A stretch of DNA of 32,791 nt from Bacillota bacterium (GCA_023402845.1 JAEYFP010000036.1:1-32791); one strand, 5' to 3'. Positions 1 through 9,019 are shown, numbered from the stretch's first letter. Notes: a model not told the origin generated them from the letters alone. Program-made: numbers and translations.

Positions 1-131
1 AAAAAGAACTATTACCTGATTGACACTAGGACAATTATATCATGGGTTTAACTAAGCCTATTGAACTAAATTTATTAAGTGATCAAGGTACATTTATGTA
101 TCTAAAAAATATTATACGAGGAGAAAAAGAT

Positions 132-848
132 ATGAAGATATTGATCGCAGAAGACGACAGGGTCAGCCGGACATTAATGAATAAGTTTTTACAGAAATAT
201 GGAGAGTGTGATCTCGTTGTGGATGGTATGGAGGCACTCGATGCCTTTTTGATGGCACTTAGGGATCGGGAGCCATATGAGTTGATCTGTCTGGATATTA
301 TGATGCCGAAGGCGGATGGCATCAGTACATTAAAGGCAATCAGGGATTTGGAGGAATCTCACGGAATTGAGAAGAAGAATCGCGTAAAAATTATTATGAC
401 GACGGCACTTGCAGAAGCCCAGCTCGTAAAACAGGCATTTAGCTATGGCTGCGAGGCATATGCGACAAAACCGATTGATATCGAAAAACTGACGGAGGTC
501 ATGGAAAAGCTTGGATTGGAATTTACCACAAATCATGGTATGAAAAATTGTTCTTCCCTGCCTACAATGAATAATAAGGATGAAATGCTGGGGGATGGAT
601 ATTTTAAAAATGTCATTGCCTATCCCGATTATCGTCTGGAGGTGGCTATGGAAACCGGGACGACAATCCAGTTTGATTTCAGCACAAGGCTGGATACCGC
701 ACGCTTCGGAGGGTTGCGGGATGAGGAATTATTCCGGAATGTACGTACGGATGGCAATTATCTGATTTTTGAAAAAGCGGGCAGGATGCCTGTCAAGATA
801 ACCGCTTCCGAATTCATGGATCTCGTTTTGACAGACCGAAGGAGATAG
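132..848 (+). CDS. Response regulator: CheY-like receiver fused to a DUF2442-like domain
   Basis: Predicted cytoplasmic phospho-acceptor protein of 238 aa. Residues 1-125 form a receiver domain: acidic pocket D8/D9, phospho-acceptor D55 in the LDIMMP motif, switch threonine T90 or T91, and conserved K113 in the TKPID motif. There is no DNA-binding helix-turn-helix, GGDEF or HD domain. Instead, after a linker, residues of about 155-232 resemble the small DUF2442 fold (pattern V-x-PDYRLEV, then TIQFDF, then LRDEELF, then a final strand). The start at 132 is chosen because AGGAGA lies 7 nt upstream and the receiver fold begins there; an upstream in-frame extension to 42 has no such support. The gene lies 40 nt upstream of a chemoreceptor, so a role in chemotaxis-type signalling is inferred. 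No histidine kinase is in the window. The receiver call is firm; the DUF2442 assignment is from pattern recall. Confidence 0.88.
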   Translation: MKILIAEDDRVSRTLMNKFLQKYGECDLVVDGMEALDAFLMALRDREPYELICLDIMMPKADGISTLKAIRDLEESHGIEKKNRVKIIMTTALAEAQLVKQAFSYGCEAYATKPIDIEKLTEVMEKLGLEFTTNHGMKNCSSLPTMNNKDEMLGDGYFKNVIAYPDYRLEVAMETGTTIQFDFSTRLDTARFGGLRDEELFRNVRTDGNYLIFEKAGRMPVKITASEFMDLVLTDRRR

Positions 849-888
849 TGATCTACCATACGAAAGAAAAATAAAGGAGGAACTTTTA

Positions 889-2673
889 ATGAAGAATTTG
901 TCAATTAGCATGAAACTCATTGTCGGCTTCGGTATTGTGCTGATTCTGCTGGTGCTGTCCGGTGTGATGGCGCTTATCAACATTAATAATATCAATACGC
1001 AGGTAGAACAATATGCACAGTATACGGTACCGAATGCCGAGCATGTCAGGGTGATGGAGACAAGCATACATGCCTGTCTGCATGAACTGGGCGGAGCACT
1101 TATGCAAAACAGTGAAGAGGATGTGCAGACAGCTTTAGATTCCTATGAAGAATATCATTCACAGATTGCGGCTGAATTGGAGGAGTACAAAGCGAATCAG
1201 CGGAATACTGACAGAGATGCCGATATTGCGAAAATTGCGGAGATTATTTCGGATCAAAAAGATGTGGGTGAAGAAATTGCTGACCTTGCACTGGAATTTA
1301 CTGAGGAATCCGAAGCAAAGGCTCTGGAGCTGTATCTGAATGAGTATAAGCCGGCAGCGGAAGATGTGATTGAAATATTGAACGGCTTCGCTGATTTGGC
1401 AAATGTAAGGGCTGAAAATCAAAGAGTAACGGCAGCAGAGACGGAAAGCACTGCTCAGATAGTGGTTTTCGCTGTTGTAGCGATTTCTGTTATTATTACA
1501 ATCGTGGTTATTATCTTTATCAGAAAATCAATACTTGTTCCGGTGACGGAAATTGTAGGTGTCTATGAAGAAATTGCGAAAGGAAACATGCATACGGAAA
1601 TCAGCTATGAAAGCCGTGATGAAATCGGACATATGGCAAAGCTGATTCATAAGACGAATCAATTGCAGAGCGGTATTATCAGTGATTTGTCGGATAAGCT
1701 CCTGAAGCTGTCTCAGGGAGATTTGCGGATTTCGATGGATCTGGAATATCCGGGTGACTATTCCGTATTAAAATCCACAATGGAGAGTACGGTATATGCG
1801 TTGGATAACACAATGCAGATTATCAATACCGCGGCAGAGCAGGTCAGCACAGGAGCCGATCAGGTTTCCAGCGGTGCACAGGCACTTGCCGCAGGCTCCA
1901 CCGAGCAGGCTTCTTCCGTTGAGGAACTGGCCGTTTCAATCGGAAAGATTGCGGAGCAGGCTGAGGCAAACTCGTCGAATGTGAAAATTGCAAACGACTA
2001 TGTAGGAAAAGCCGGTGCCGGAGTTCATGCCGGAAATGAGCATATGCTGCAGCTCACCACGGCTATGGATGAAATCAGCACTTCCTCCAACCAGATCGTC
2101 AGTGTGACAAAGGTAATTGAGGATATTGCGTTCCAGACGAATATTCTTGCGCTGAATGCCGCAACAGAAGCGGCCCGTGCCGGAAATGCAGGAAAAGGCT
2201 TTGCTGTCGTAGCGGATGAGGTTCGTAATCTTGCCGGAAAATCGGCGGCAGCCGCAAAACAGACGGCTGAGCTGATCCAAAATTCTGTGGAGACTGTTTC
2301 AAGAGGTGCACACATTACGGAGCAGACGGCAGATATTCTGAAGGAGGTCGGAGAAAATGCGCAGAAGGTGACGGACAGCTTTGGTAAAATTGAGCGCGCT
2401 TCCGCAGAGCAAGCGATGGCAATCGAGCAGATCAAGCAAGGCCTGGATCAGGTATCCGCAGTCGTACAGACAAATGCGGCAACCGCAGAGGAAAATTCGG
2501 CTACAAGCGAGGAAATGTCGGCGCAGGCAGTGACGCTTCGCGAAGAGGTCGGCAAATTCAGGCTGACCGGCAGCGGCGGAATGAATTCGATTTCCCTGCT
2601 TTCTCGCCAGTCGGCATCTATACAGACAAGACCGGCAGCATCAAGCGGTATTTCAGGTTTTGGAAAATATTAA
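889..2673 (+). CDS. Methyl-accepting chemotaxis protein (transmembrane chemoreceptor)
   Basis: Inner-membrane chemoreceptor of 594 aa that would signal to CheA/CheW. TM1 is at about residues 9-31. A helical extracytoplasmic domain of the four-helix-bundle type (about 32-189) follows, then TM2 at about 190-211, a HAMP domain (about 212-260), and a second HAMP-like segment around LSQGDLRISMDLEYPGD. A long cytoplasmic coiled coil carries the highly conserved signalling hairpin (FQTNILALNAATEAARAG, then GFAVVADEVRNLA). No C-terminal CheR-tethering pentapeptide is seen; the tail is Ser/Gly-rich. AAAGGAGG lies 8 nt before the ATG. The gene follows the receiver-domain gene by 40 nt on the same strand, so the two probably form an operon. 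The ligand cannot be inferred from sequence. Confidence 0.96.
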   Translation: MKNLSISMKLIVGFGIVLILLVLSGVMALININNINTQVEQYAQYTVPNAEHVRVMETSIHACLHELGGALMQNSEEDVQTALDSYEEYHSQIAAELEEYKANQRNTDRDADIAKIAEIISDQKDVGEEIADLALEFTEESEAKALELYLNEYKPAAEDVIEILNGFADLANVRAENQRVTAAETESTAQIVVFAVVAISVIITIVVIIFIRKSILVPVTEIVGVYEEIAKGNMHTEISYESRDEIGHMAKLIHKTNQLQSGIISDLSDKLLKLSQGDLRISMDLEYPGDYSVLKSTMESTVYALDNTMQIINTAAEQVSTGADQVSSGAQALAAGSTEQASSVEELAVSIGKIAEQAEANSSNVKIANDYVGKAGAGVHAGNEHMLQLTTAMDEISTSSNQIVSVTKVIEDIAFQTNILALNAATEAARAGNAGKGFAVVADEVRNLAGKSAAAAKQTAELIQNSVETVSRGAHITEQTADILKEVGENAQKVTDSFGKIERASAEQAMAIEQIKQGLDQVSAVVQTNAATAEENSATSEEMSAQAVTLREEVGKFRLTGSGGMNSISLLSRQSASIQTRPAASSGISGFGKY

Positions 2674-2737
2674 AATTAAAAATAGGTAAGGATCATGAAA
2701 TATAGAAAACAAATGTATAAACTTTGCCATTTTACAA

Positions 2738-2777
2738 ATAATATCCATAGTGAGATATCTGTAAAATCGGATATTAT
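2738..2777. promoter_or_regulatory. Inverted repeats upstream of spoVT
   Basis: A perfect 9-bp inverted repeat, ATAATATCC at 2738-2746 and GGATATTAT at 2769-2777, lies 30-70 nt before the spoVT start. It is interleaved with a second perfect pair, TTTTACA at 2730-2736 and TGTAAAA at 2760-2766. As RNA the two pairings exclude each other or form a pseudoknot; as DNA they could be an operator. No function is demonstrated. No clear sigma-A promoter was found in this 134-nt gap. Confidence 0.35.
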
Positions 2778-2807
2778 CAGATTATGCAAAATGGAGGAAG
2801 ACCTTAT

Positions 2808-3353
2808 ATGAAAGCAACCGGAATTGTGAGAAGAATTGACGACCTTGGTCGTGTTGTCATACCGAAAGAAATCAGAAGGACCCTCAGAATCAGAGAGGGT
2901 GACCCGCTGGAAATATTTACGGACCGTGAGGGCGAAATCATTTTAAAGAAGTATTCTCCGATCGGCGAAATGAATTTATTTGCGAAGCAGTATGCGGAGA
3001 GCCTTGCGCAGACTTCCAATCATGTCGTGGTTATCGCAGACCGGGACCAGATCGTGGCTGTCGGCGGCGGGGGAAAAAATTTGCTCGGAAAATCTGTCAG
3101 CAAAGCACTTGAAGAGACTGTTGATAACCGGGAAACCGTACTTGCCGCACAAAGCGAGAGCAAATTTACGAAGGTGACCGAAGATATGCCGGACGAATAT
3201 GCGATGCAGGTGATTGCCCCGATTATTTGCGAGGGTGACGCGATCGGCGCCGTCATTATCATGTCTAAGGATGAGAAGGTAAAGCTGAACGAAACCGAAC
3301 AAAAGCTTGCTCAGTCGGCAGCCGGTTTTTTGGGCCGCCAGATGGAGCAGTAA
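2808..3353 (+). CDS. spoVT: Stage V sporulation protein T (AbrB-type transcriptional regulator)
   Basis: Forespore-stage transcription regulator of 181 aa, close to the 178 aa of the Bacillus protein. The N-terminal 50 residues form the AbrB swapped-hairpin DNA-binding domain (ATGIVRRIDDLGRVVIPKE, then LRIREGDPLEIFTDREG), nearly identical to known SpoVT. The rest is the GAF-like domain, ending in the typical AAGFLGRQMEQ. In B. subtilis, SpoVT is made under sigma-G and modulates sigma-G genes and spore coat and germination traits; the same role is inferred here. The start at 2808 follows GGAGGAAG; an upstream in-frame ATG at 2784 would add eight residues absent from the family. It converges with pncB on a shared terminator. 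Confidence 0.95.
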   Translation: MKATGIVRRIDDLGRVVIPKEIRRTLRIREGDPLEIFTDREGEIILKKYSPIGEMNLFAKQYAESLAQTSNHVVVIADRDQIVAVGGGGKNLLGKSVSKALEETVDNRETVLAAQSESKFTKVTEDMPDEYAMQVIAPIICEGDAIGAVIIMSKDEKVKLNETEQKLAQSAAGFLGRQMEQ

Positions 3354-3386
3354 GAACTCGGCTAAAACCAAATAACTGTATGAATA

Positions 3387-3446
3387 AATCCGTATCTGAC
3401 AGGTATACTTTCCAAAGAAAGCTGCCTGTCGGATACGGATTTTTAG
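3387..3446. terminator. Bidirectional terminator between spoVT and pncB
   Basis: Long hairpin with arms of about 18 bp (from 3387 and from 3425), containing one G-U wobble, plus an inner CTTTC/GAAAG stem. It is followed by a T-run on the plus strand and by a TTTATT run on the minus strand. It sits in the gap between the convergent genes and can serve both. Confidence 0.85.
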
Positions 3447-3452
3447 AAGGAA

Positions 3453-4910
3453 TTATTCAACCGAGCTCATTTCATCCAGCAGGGCAATTTTCATGTCATA
3501 CAGCTTTTTGGAAAGATCAACATAAATCTGGTGAGGATTGACAAGGCGCTTTGTTTCCTCCCACAGTGTGTCGAGTTCTTCCATGCAGTAGGCGCGGATA
3601 TCCATAACCTTTGGAGAAGTGTAGACGCACACTCCTTTTTTGAATATGGGGATCATCAACTCCCGGACTGTGAAGCTGCCGGGCTTTAGCTTTGTCTTTT
3701 TCCAGGGTTCGGCCGGATCGAAAAGAAGCAGCGGCTCGTTTTCGCTGAACTGTTCCTCTTCAAGACAGATGAGATCAGCCTTGACCTTGCCGGAAGCCTT
3801 TTCGTAAATACGATAAATTTTTTTGTTGCCGGGATTTGTAATCTTCTCGGTATTTTCGGATAACTTGATTTTGGGTATAAATTTGCCGTCCTTACCCATG
3901 ACGGCCGAAAGCTTATAAACACCGCCGAAGGCAGGCCAATCCTTAGATGTAATCAGGTTTGTTCCGACACCCCAGGAAGTAATCTTGGCGCCCTGTGCCT
4001 TTAAGCTGTCGATAAGAAATTCATCGAGGTCATTCGAGGCCGAGATGACAGCATCCGGAAATCCGGCATCATCCAGCATTTTCCGTACCTTTTTGGACAG
4101 GTAGGCAAGGTCGCCGCTGTCCATACGGATGCCGTAAAACGTAAGCGGCAGACCGGCCTCACGCATTTCGGTAAAGACACGGATCGCATTCGGCAGGCCG
4201 GATTTTAACGTATCGTAAGTATCCACAAGCAGGATGCAGGCGGACGGATATAGATCGGAATAGGCCTTAAAAGCTGTATATTCATCGGGGAAACTCATGA
4301 TCCAGCTATGCGCGTGTGTGCCTCTGACAGGAACATCAAACAATTGACCGGCCAGAACATTACTTGTGCCGATACAGCCTCCGATCATGGCAGCCCTGGC
4401 GCCGTAAATACCGGCATCGGGTCCCTGAGCGCGGCGGAGGCCGAATTCCATAATTCCGTCTCCCCTTGCGGCGTGCACGACGCGGGCAGTTTTTGTGGCA
4501 ATGAGACACTGATGGTTAATGATATTGAGAATTGCTGTTTCAACGAGCTGCGCTTCCATGATCGGCGCGATGACCTTGACGATCGGTTCACGCGGAAAGA
4601 TGATGGTTCCTTCAGGAATCGAATAAATATCGCCGGAAAACTTGAAATCCTTTAAATAGGCTAAAAAGTCCTCATCAAACATATGCAGGCTTCTTAAATA
4701 GGTAAGATCCTCTTTGGCAAACCGCAGATCCTTGATATAGGAAATGAGCTGTTCCAGGCCTGCTGCAATCGCAAATCCGTTCTCCAGCGGATTATTGCGG
4801 TAGAACATATCGAAGATGACGGTCTGGTTGCTGTTTTTGTTTTTGAAATAGCCCTGCATCATCGTTAATTCATATAAATCTGTGAGCAAGGTCAGATTTT
4901 CATAATACAT
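3453..4910 (-). CDS. pncB: Nicotinate phosphoribosyltransferase
   Basis: Cytoplasmic NAD-salvage enzyme converting nicotinate and PRPP (with ATP) to nicotinate mononucleotide. It is 485 aa, a normal length for the Firmicute form. Recognisable features are the N-terminal TDLYELTMMQGYF motif, the FGLRRAQGPDAG segment around residues 156-167 at the substrate site, and GTHAHSW at 197-203, which carries the family's conserved histidine region. The ATG at 4910 is preceded by a GGGGG-type ribosome binding site about 10 nt away. A good sigma-A promoter lies upstream (4968-4996). No NiaR-type operator was recognised. It is monocistronic and convergent with spoVT. Confidence 0.95.
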   Translation of the reverse strand: MYYENLTLLTDLYELTMMQGYFKNKNSNQTVIFDMFYRNNPLENGFAIAAGLEQLISYIKDLRFAKEDLTYLRSLHMFDEDFLAYLKDFKFSGDIYSIPEGTIIFPREPIVKVIAPIMEAQLVETAILNIINHQCLIATKTARVVHAARGDGIMEFGLRRAQGPDAGIYGARAAMIGGCIGTSNVLAGQLFDVPVRGTHAHSWIMSFPDEYTAFKAYSDLYPSACILLVDTYDTLKSGLPNAIRVFTEMREAGLPLTFYGIRMDSGDLAYLSKKVRKMLDDAGFPDAVISASNDLDEFLIDSLKAQGAKITSWGVGTNLITSKDWPAFGGVYKLSAVMGKDGKFIPKIKLSENTEKITNPGNKKIYRIYEKASGKVKADLICLEEEQFSENEPLLLFDPAEPWKKTKLKPGSFTVRELMIPIFKKGVCVYTSPKVMDIRAYCMEELDTLWEETKRLVNPHQIYVDLSKKLYDMKIALLDEMSSVE

Positions 4911-4967
4911 GTACCCATGTACCCCCTTTTCGGATGGTATAATTTACTTAAAAATAATATTTCTATT

Positions 4968-4996
4968 AGTATAGATGTTTTATTTTAATTTTACAA
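4968..4996 (-). promoter_or_regulatory. Sigma-A promoter for pncB
   Basis: On the minus strand, TTGTAA (4991-4996) and TATACT (4968-4973) are separated by exactly 17 nt, about 60 nt before the pncB ATG. Confidence 0.6.
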
Positions 4997-5006
4997 CATA
5001 AAAAGA

Positions 5007-5035
5007 TTGATTATTTATGTAATTAAAAGTAGAAT
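5007..5035 (+). promoter_or_regulatory. Candidate sigma-A promoter for the hemerythrin gene
   Basis: TTGATT (5007-5012), 17-nt spacer, TAGAAT (5030-5035), about 80 nt before the ATG and divergent from the pncB promoter. Confidence 0.45.
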
Positions 5036-5116
5036 TAAAGGAGTAAAGAGCGCATATCGGCATGAGTTATGCGGTGATTCATGATTCAGCGATGAAACGG
5101 AACGGAGGATGATAAC

Positions 5117-5509
5117 ATGTTTGAAATGAAGGAAGAGTATTTTACAGGTATTAAAATGGTGGACGAGGAGCATAAAAAGCTTTTTGATCTTGCGGATGAG
5201 GCTCACCAGCTTCAGAAGGAAGAGTTTTTATCGGATAAATATGACCAGATCCGCCATATTCTTGAGGAGCTTCGGGATTATACGAATCTGCATTTTGAGC
5301 ATGAGGAAAAATACATGGAAAGCATCAACTATAAAAGGTTATTCAGCCAGAAGGTGCAGCATGATTTGTTCAGGCAGAAAATTGCGGAATGGGATATTGA
5401 TTCTATCGATGAAAATCAGGATGAAGCAATTCAGGAGATTGCAACGATGCTGACCGATTGGCTGATCGATCACATTCTTTATATGGATAAGCTGATAGGT
5501 GAGGAATAG
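5117..5509 (+). CDS. Bacteriohemerythrin
   Basis: Single-domain, di-iron O2-binding protein of 130 aa. The family ligand pattern is visible: H19 in DEEHKKLF, H59 and E63 in the HFEHEE segment, H82 in QHDLF, and H119 with D124 in WLIDHILYMDK. In anaerobes these proteins bind or buffer oxygen, and some act as aerotaxis modules; this one has no attached receptor or output domain. GGAGG lies 8 nt before the ATG. It appears monocistronic: a separate promoter for ileS starts 15 nt downstream. The nearby chemoreceptor and c-di-GMP genes make an oxygen-sensing link possible but unproven. Confidence 0.93.
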   Translation: MFEMKEEYFTGIKMVDEEHKKLFDLADEAHQLQKEEFLSDKYDQIRHILEELRDYTNLHFEHEEKYMESINYKRLFSQKVQHDLFRQKIAEWDIDSIDENQDEAIQEIATMLTDWLIDHILYMDKLIGEE

Positions 5510-5523
5510 AGAGCCGAATTTGC

Positions 5524-5553
5524 TTGACATATTCGCCCAAACCGCCTTATAAT
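5524..5553 (+). promoter_or_regulatory. Sigma-A promoter of the ileS T-box transcript
   Basis: TTGACA (5524-5529), 18-nt spacer, perfect TATAAT (5548-5553), placed just before the T-box leader. Confidence 0.85.
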
Positions 5554-5559
5554 GGGGCA

Positions 5560-5815
5560 CAGAAAGAGAAAAGACTTTGACGAAGACAGTAGACGGCATC
5601 GGAAAGGCAAAGAGAGTCAGGGAAGGTGAGAGCCTGGCGCGAGTAGGATGCGGTTGAAGATCACTTCCGAGTTCCGGCCCGAAAGGAAACAAGTAGGTTC
5701 CGGCGGTATTTCCACGTTAAGGAAACGCATATGAAGCATAGTGCGGAGTATGTTTGTAACAGGTGGTATAACGGGAAATTCAGGCCCCGTCCTTTTGCGT
5801 AAGGACGGGGCTTTT
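5560..5815 (+). ncRNA. T-box riboswitch (tRNA-Ile sensing) with terminator
   Basis: This leader holds the usual T-box parts in order. The stem I region starts with a GACGAAGACAGTA-type segment. The specifier loop is GAAGATCAC, with ATC (Ile) at 5660-5662. The T-box bulge is AGGTGGTATAACGGG, whose TGGT at 5764-5767 can pair with the ACCA end of tRNA-Ile. A strong terminator follows: GCCCCGTCCTT at 5784-5794 against AAGGACGGGGC at 5801-5811, then TTTT. Uncharged tRNA-Ile should stabilise the antiterminator and permit ileS transcription. The specifier agrees with the downstream gene. The T-box core departs from the common GGTGGTACCGCG form. Confidence 0.92.
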
Positions 5816-5837
5816 AAATTGAGAAAGGATGATTGGC

Positions 5838-8800
5838 ATGTATAAAAAGGTATCTTCGGATTTAGGCTTTGTGGAAAGAGAAAAGGAAATTGAGAAATTT
5901 TGGGAAGAAAACAAAATATTTGAAGAAAGTATGAAAAACAGAGAAGGCTGCGAGACCTACATGTTTTATGACGGACCGCCTACCGCAAACGGAAAGCCGC
6001 ATATTGGCCATGTACTGACGCGTGTCATCAAGGATATGATTCCGAGATACCGGACGATGAAAGGTTATCTCGTACCGAGAAAGGCAGGCTGGGACACACA
6101 TGGACTTCCGGTCGAGCTGGAGGTGGAAAAGCTGCTTGGGCTTGACGGCAAGGAGCAGATCGAGGAATATGGTCTTGACCCCTTCATCACGAAATGTAAG
6201 GAAAGCGTATGGAAATATAAAGGAATGTGGGAGGATTTTTCCGCAACGGTCGGATTTTGGGCCGACATGGATAATCCTTATGTCACGTATCATGACGATT
6301 TTATTGAATCGGAATGGTGGGCATTAAAGGAAATCTGGAACAAGGACCTGTTATATAAGGGCTTTAAAATCGTACCTTACTGCCCGCGCTGCGGTACCCC
6401 GCTCTCCTCACATGAGGTGGCGCAGGGCTATAAGGATGTCAAGGAACGCTCTGCAATCGCACGCTTCAAGGTAAAGGATGAGGATGCTTATATTCTTGCA
6501 TGGACAACGACGCCCTGGACACTCCCGTCCAATGTGGCGCTCTGCGTCAACCCGCATGAAACATATGCAAAGGTAAAAGCGGCGGACGGCTATACCTATT
6601 ATATGGCGCAGGCGCTTTTAGATACGGTGTTGGGGCCTTTGGCTGATAAGGAAGCAGGTACGCCCGCGTACGAGGTGCTTTTTACCTATACGGGAAAGGA
6701 ACTGGAATATAAGGAATATGAGCCGCTGTTTGACTTTGCGGTGGAAATTTGTAAAAAGCAGAATAAAAAGGCATTTTATGTAACTTGTGATGCGTATGTT
6801 ACACTGACTGACGGTACAGGTGTCGTTCATATTGCTCCGGCCTTCGGTGAGGATGACGCGAATGTGGGGCGTATTTATGATCTTCCGTTTGTGCAGCTTG
6901 TAGACGGCAAGGGCGAGATGACGAAGGAAACCCCGTGGGCCGGTACGTTCTGTAAGGATGCGGATAAATTTGTGCTGGCGGAGCTTGAGAAGAATGCGCT
7001 GTTATTTTCTGCACCCAAATTTGAGCACAGCTATCCGCATTGCTGGCGCTGTGATACACCCCTCATTTATTATGCGAGAGAGTCTTGGTTTATCAAGATG
7101 ACGGCGGTAAAGGATGACTTAATCAGAAATAATAATACAATTAACTGGATTCCGGAATCCATCGGAAAGGGCCGCTTCGGAGACTGGCTGGAAAACATTC
7201 AGGACTGGGGCCTTTCCAGAAATCGTTATTGGGGAACGCCGCTGAATATCTGGGAATGTGAGTGCGGCCATATGCATTCGATCGGGAGCCGTGAGGAACT
7301 GAAGGAGCTTTCCGGAAGAGAGGATGCGCTGACAGTCGAGCTTCACAGGCCGTATATCGATGAGTTTACAATCACCTGTCCAAAATGCAATAAGCCCATG
7401 CACCGTGTGCCGGAGGTCATTGACTGCTGGTTTGATTCGGGAGCGATGCCGTTTGCACAGCATCATTATCCGTTTGAAAATAAGGAACTGTTTGAGAAGC
7501 AGTTTCCGGCTCAGTTTATTTCGGAGGCGGTCGATCAGACGAGAGGATGGTTCTACTCCCTGCTTGCCGAATCAACGCTGCTGTTCAATAAGGCTGCTTA
7601 TGAAAACGTCATTGTGCTCGGACATGTACAGGATGAAAACGGCCAGAAGATGAGCAAGTCAAAAGGAAATGCCGTAGACCCGTTCGATGCGCTGGAAACA
7701 TACGGGGCCGATGCGATCCGCTGGTATTTTTATGTCAATTCCGCACCATGGCTTCCGAACCGTTTCCACGGAAAGGCGGTTATGGAAGGACAGCGCAAAT
7801 TTATGGGTACACTGTGGAATACGTATGCATTTTTTGTACTCTATGCGAATATTGACGGATTTGATGCAACAAACTATAAGCTGGAATACAACAAGCTTTC
7901 GGTAATGGATCAATGGATTTTATCAAAGCTGAATACGGTGATCAAGGAAGTGGACAGCAATCTGGAACATTATAAAATTCCGGAGGCGGCGAGGGCACTG
8001 CAGGATTTTGTCGATGATTTGAGCAATTGGTATGTCAGAAGAAGCCGTGAACGTTTTTGGGCGAAGGGAATGGAGCAGGATAAAATCAATGCCTATATGA
8101 CACTGTATACGTCTCTTGTCGATATCTGTAAGGCAGCTGCGCCGATGGTGCCGTTCATGACAGAGGAGATTTACCGGAATCTTGTTGCTGGCATTGACAA
8201 AAACGCGCCCGAAAGTATCCATTTGTGCGATTTCCCGGTTTCAAACGAGAAATTGATCGACAGGGAGCTGGAGAACAATATGGAAGCCGTTTTAAAAACA
8301 GTGGTGATGGGCCGTGCGTGCAGAAACAATGCAAACATCAAAAACAGGCAGCCAATCGGAAAGATGTTTGTAAAGGCGCCGTTTACCCTCCCCGCCTTTT
8401 ATCAGGAAATCATTGCGGATGAATTGAATGTGAAGGAAGTGATCTTTACAGAGGATGTCAGGGAATTTACTTCTTATACCTTTAAGCCGCAGTTAAAAAC
8501 AGTCGGACCTAAATATGGAAAGCTGCTCGGCGGAATTCAGAAGATGCTGCTATCGCTTGACGGAAATGCTGCGATGGAGGAATTAAATGCGACCGGTGAG
8601 CTGAAATTTGACATAAATGATGTCTTAGTTGTATTATCAAAAGAGGATTTACTGATTGAAATGGTTCAAAAAGAAGGCTATGTATCCGAGAACGATAATC
8701 AGATGACGGTCGTGCTTGATACAAATCTGTCAGAAGAGCTGATCGGGGAGGGTTATGTCCGCGAACTGATCAGTAAAATTCAGACGATGAGAAAAGAAGC

Positions 8801-8999
8801 CGGTTTTGAGGTAATGGATAAAATCATTGTTTATGCAAAGGATAATGATAAAATTACAGGGATCTTTACGGCCAATCGGGAGGAAATCATGTCAGAGGTG
8901 CTGGCGGTCAATATCGTGCTCGGTACGGTAGAAGGCTATGAGAAGGAATGGAGCATCAACGGCGAACCGGTCGTATTGGGTGTGAAGAAAAACCAATAA
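5838..8999 (+). CDS. ileS: Isoleucyl-tRNA synthetase
   Basis: Charges tRNA-Ile with isoleucine. At about 1053 aa it has the full class Ia layout: HIGH motif in NGKPHIGHVLTR, inserted CP1 editing domain (AWTTTPWTLPSN region), KMSKS loop in GQKMSKSKGNAVDPFD, then the anticodon-binding domain. The segment GWDTHGLPVELEVEKLLG and the overall length resemble the eukaryote-like IleS2 class, in which natural mupirocin insensitivity is known; that is inference from pattern. The start is set at 5838 because AAAGGA is 8 nt upstream; an in-frame ATG at 5829 overlaps that site. It is controlled by the T-box leader. Its stop overlaps a possible ATG of glgP and the likely glgP start is 20 nt downstream, so the two are probably co-transcribed. 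Confidence 0.97.
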   Translation: MYKKVSSDLGFVEREKEIEKFWEENKIFEESMKNREGCETYMFYDGPPTANGKPHIGHVLTRVIKDMIPRYRTMKGYLVPRKAGWDTHGLPVELEVEKLLGLDGKEQIEEYGLDPFITKCKESVWKYKGMWEDFSATVGFWADMDNPYVTYHDDFIESEWWALKEIWNKDLLYKGFKIVPYCPRCGTPLSSHEVAQGYKDVKERSAIARFKVKDEDAYILAWTTTPWTLPSNVALCVNPHETYAKVKAADGYTYYMAQALLDTVLGPLADKEAGTPAYEVLFTYTGKELEYKEYEPLFDFAVEICKKQNKKAFYVTCDAYVTLTDGTGVVHIAPAFGEDDANVGRIYDLPFVQLVDGKGEMTKETPWAGTFCKDADKFVLAELEKNALLFSAPKFEHSYPHCWRCDTPLIYYARESWFIKMTAVKDDLIRNNNTINWIPESIGKGRFGDWLENIQDWGLSRNRYWGTPLNIWECECGHMHSIGSREELKELSGREDALTVELHRPYIDEFTITCPKCNKPMHRVPEVIDCWFDSGAMPFAQHHYPFENKELFEKQFPAQFISEAVDQTRGWFYSLLAESTLLFNKAAYENVIVLGHVQDENGQKMSKSKGNAVDPFDALETYGADAIRWYFYVNSAPWLPNRFHGKAVMEGQRKFMGTLWNTYAFFVLYANIDGFDATNYKLEYNKLSVMDQWILSKLNTVIKEVDSNLEHYKIPEAARALQDFVDDLSNWYVRRSRERFWAKGMEQDKINAYMTLYTSLVDICKAAAPMVPFMTEEIYRNLVAGIDKNAPESIHLCDFPVSNEKLIDRELENNMEAVLKTVVMGRACRNNANIKNRQPIGKMFVKAPFTLPAFYQEIIADELNVKEVIFTEDVREFTSYTFKPQLKTVGPKYGKLLGGIQKMLLSLDGNAAMEELNATGELKFDINDVLVVLSKEDLLIEMVQKEGYVSENDNQMTVVLDTNLSEELIGEGYVRELISKIQTMRKEAGFEVMDKIIVYAKDNDKITGIFTANREEIMSEVLAVNIVLGTVEGYEKEWSINGEPVVLGVKKNQ

Positions 9000-9019
9000 T
9001 GCGAGGGAGGATTCTGCCG

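Noticed and set aside
1..131. Promoter for the response regulator-MCP pair (TTGACA at 20-25)
   Set aside because: No acceptable -10 at 16-18 nt from this TTGACA; nothing else convincing in the available 131 bases.
5054..5061. GCCGATAT on the minus strand, a sigma-28-like -10, upstream of pncB
   Set aside because: No TAAA-like -35 at 14-16 nt and too far from pncB, which has a good sigma-A promoter.
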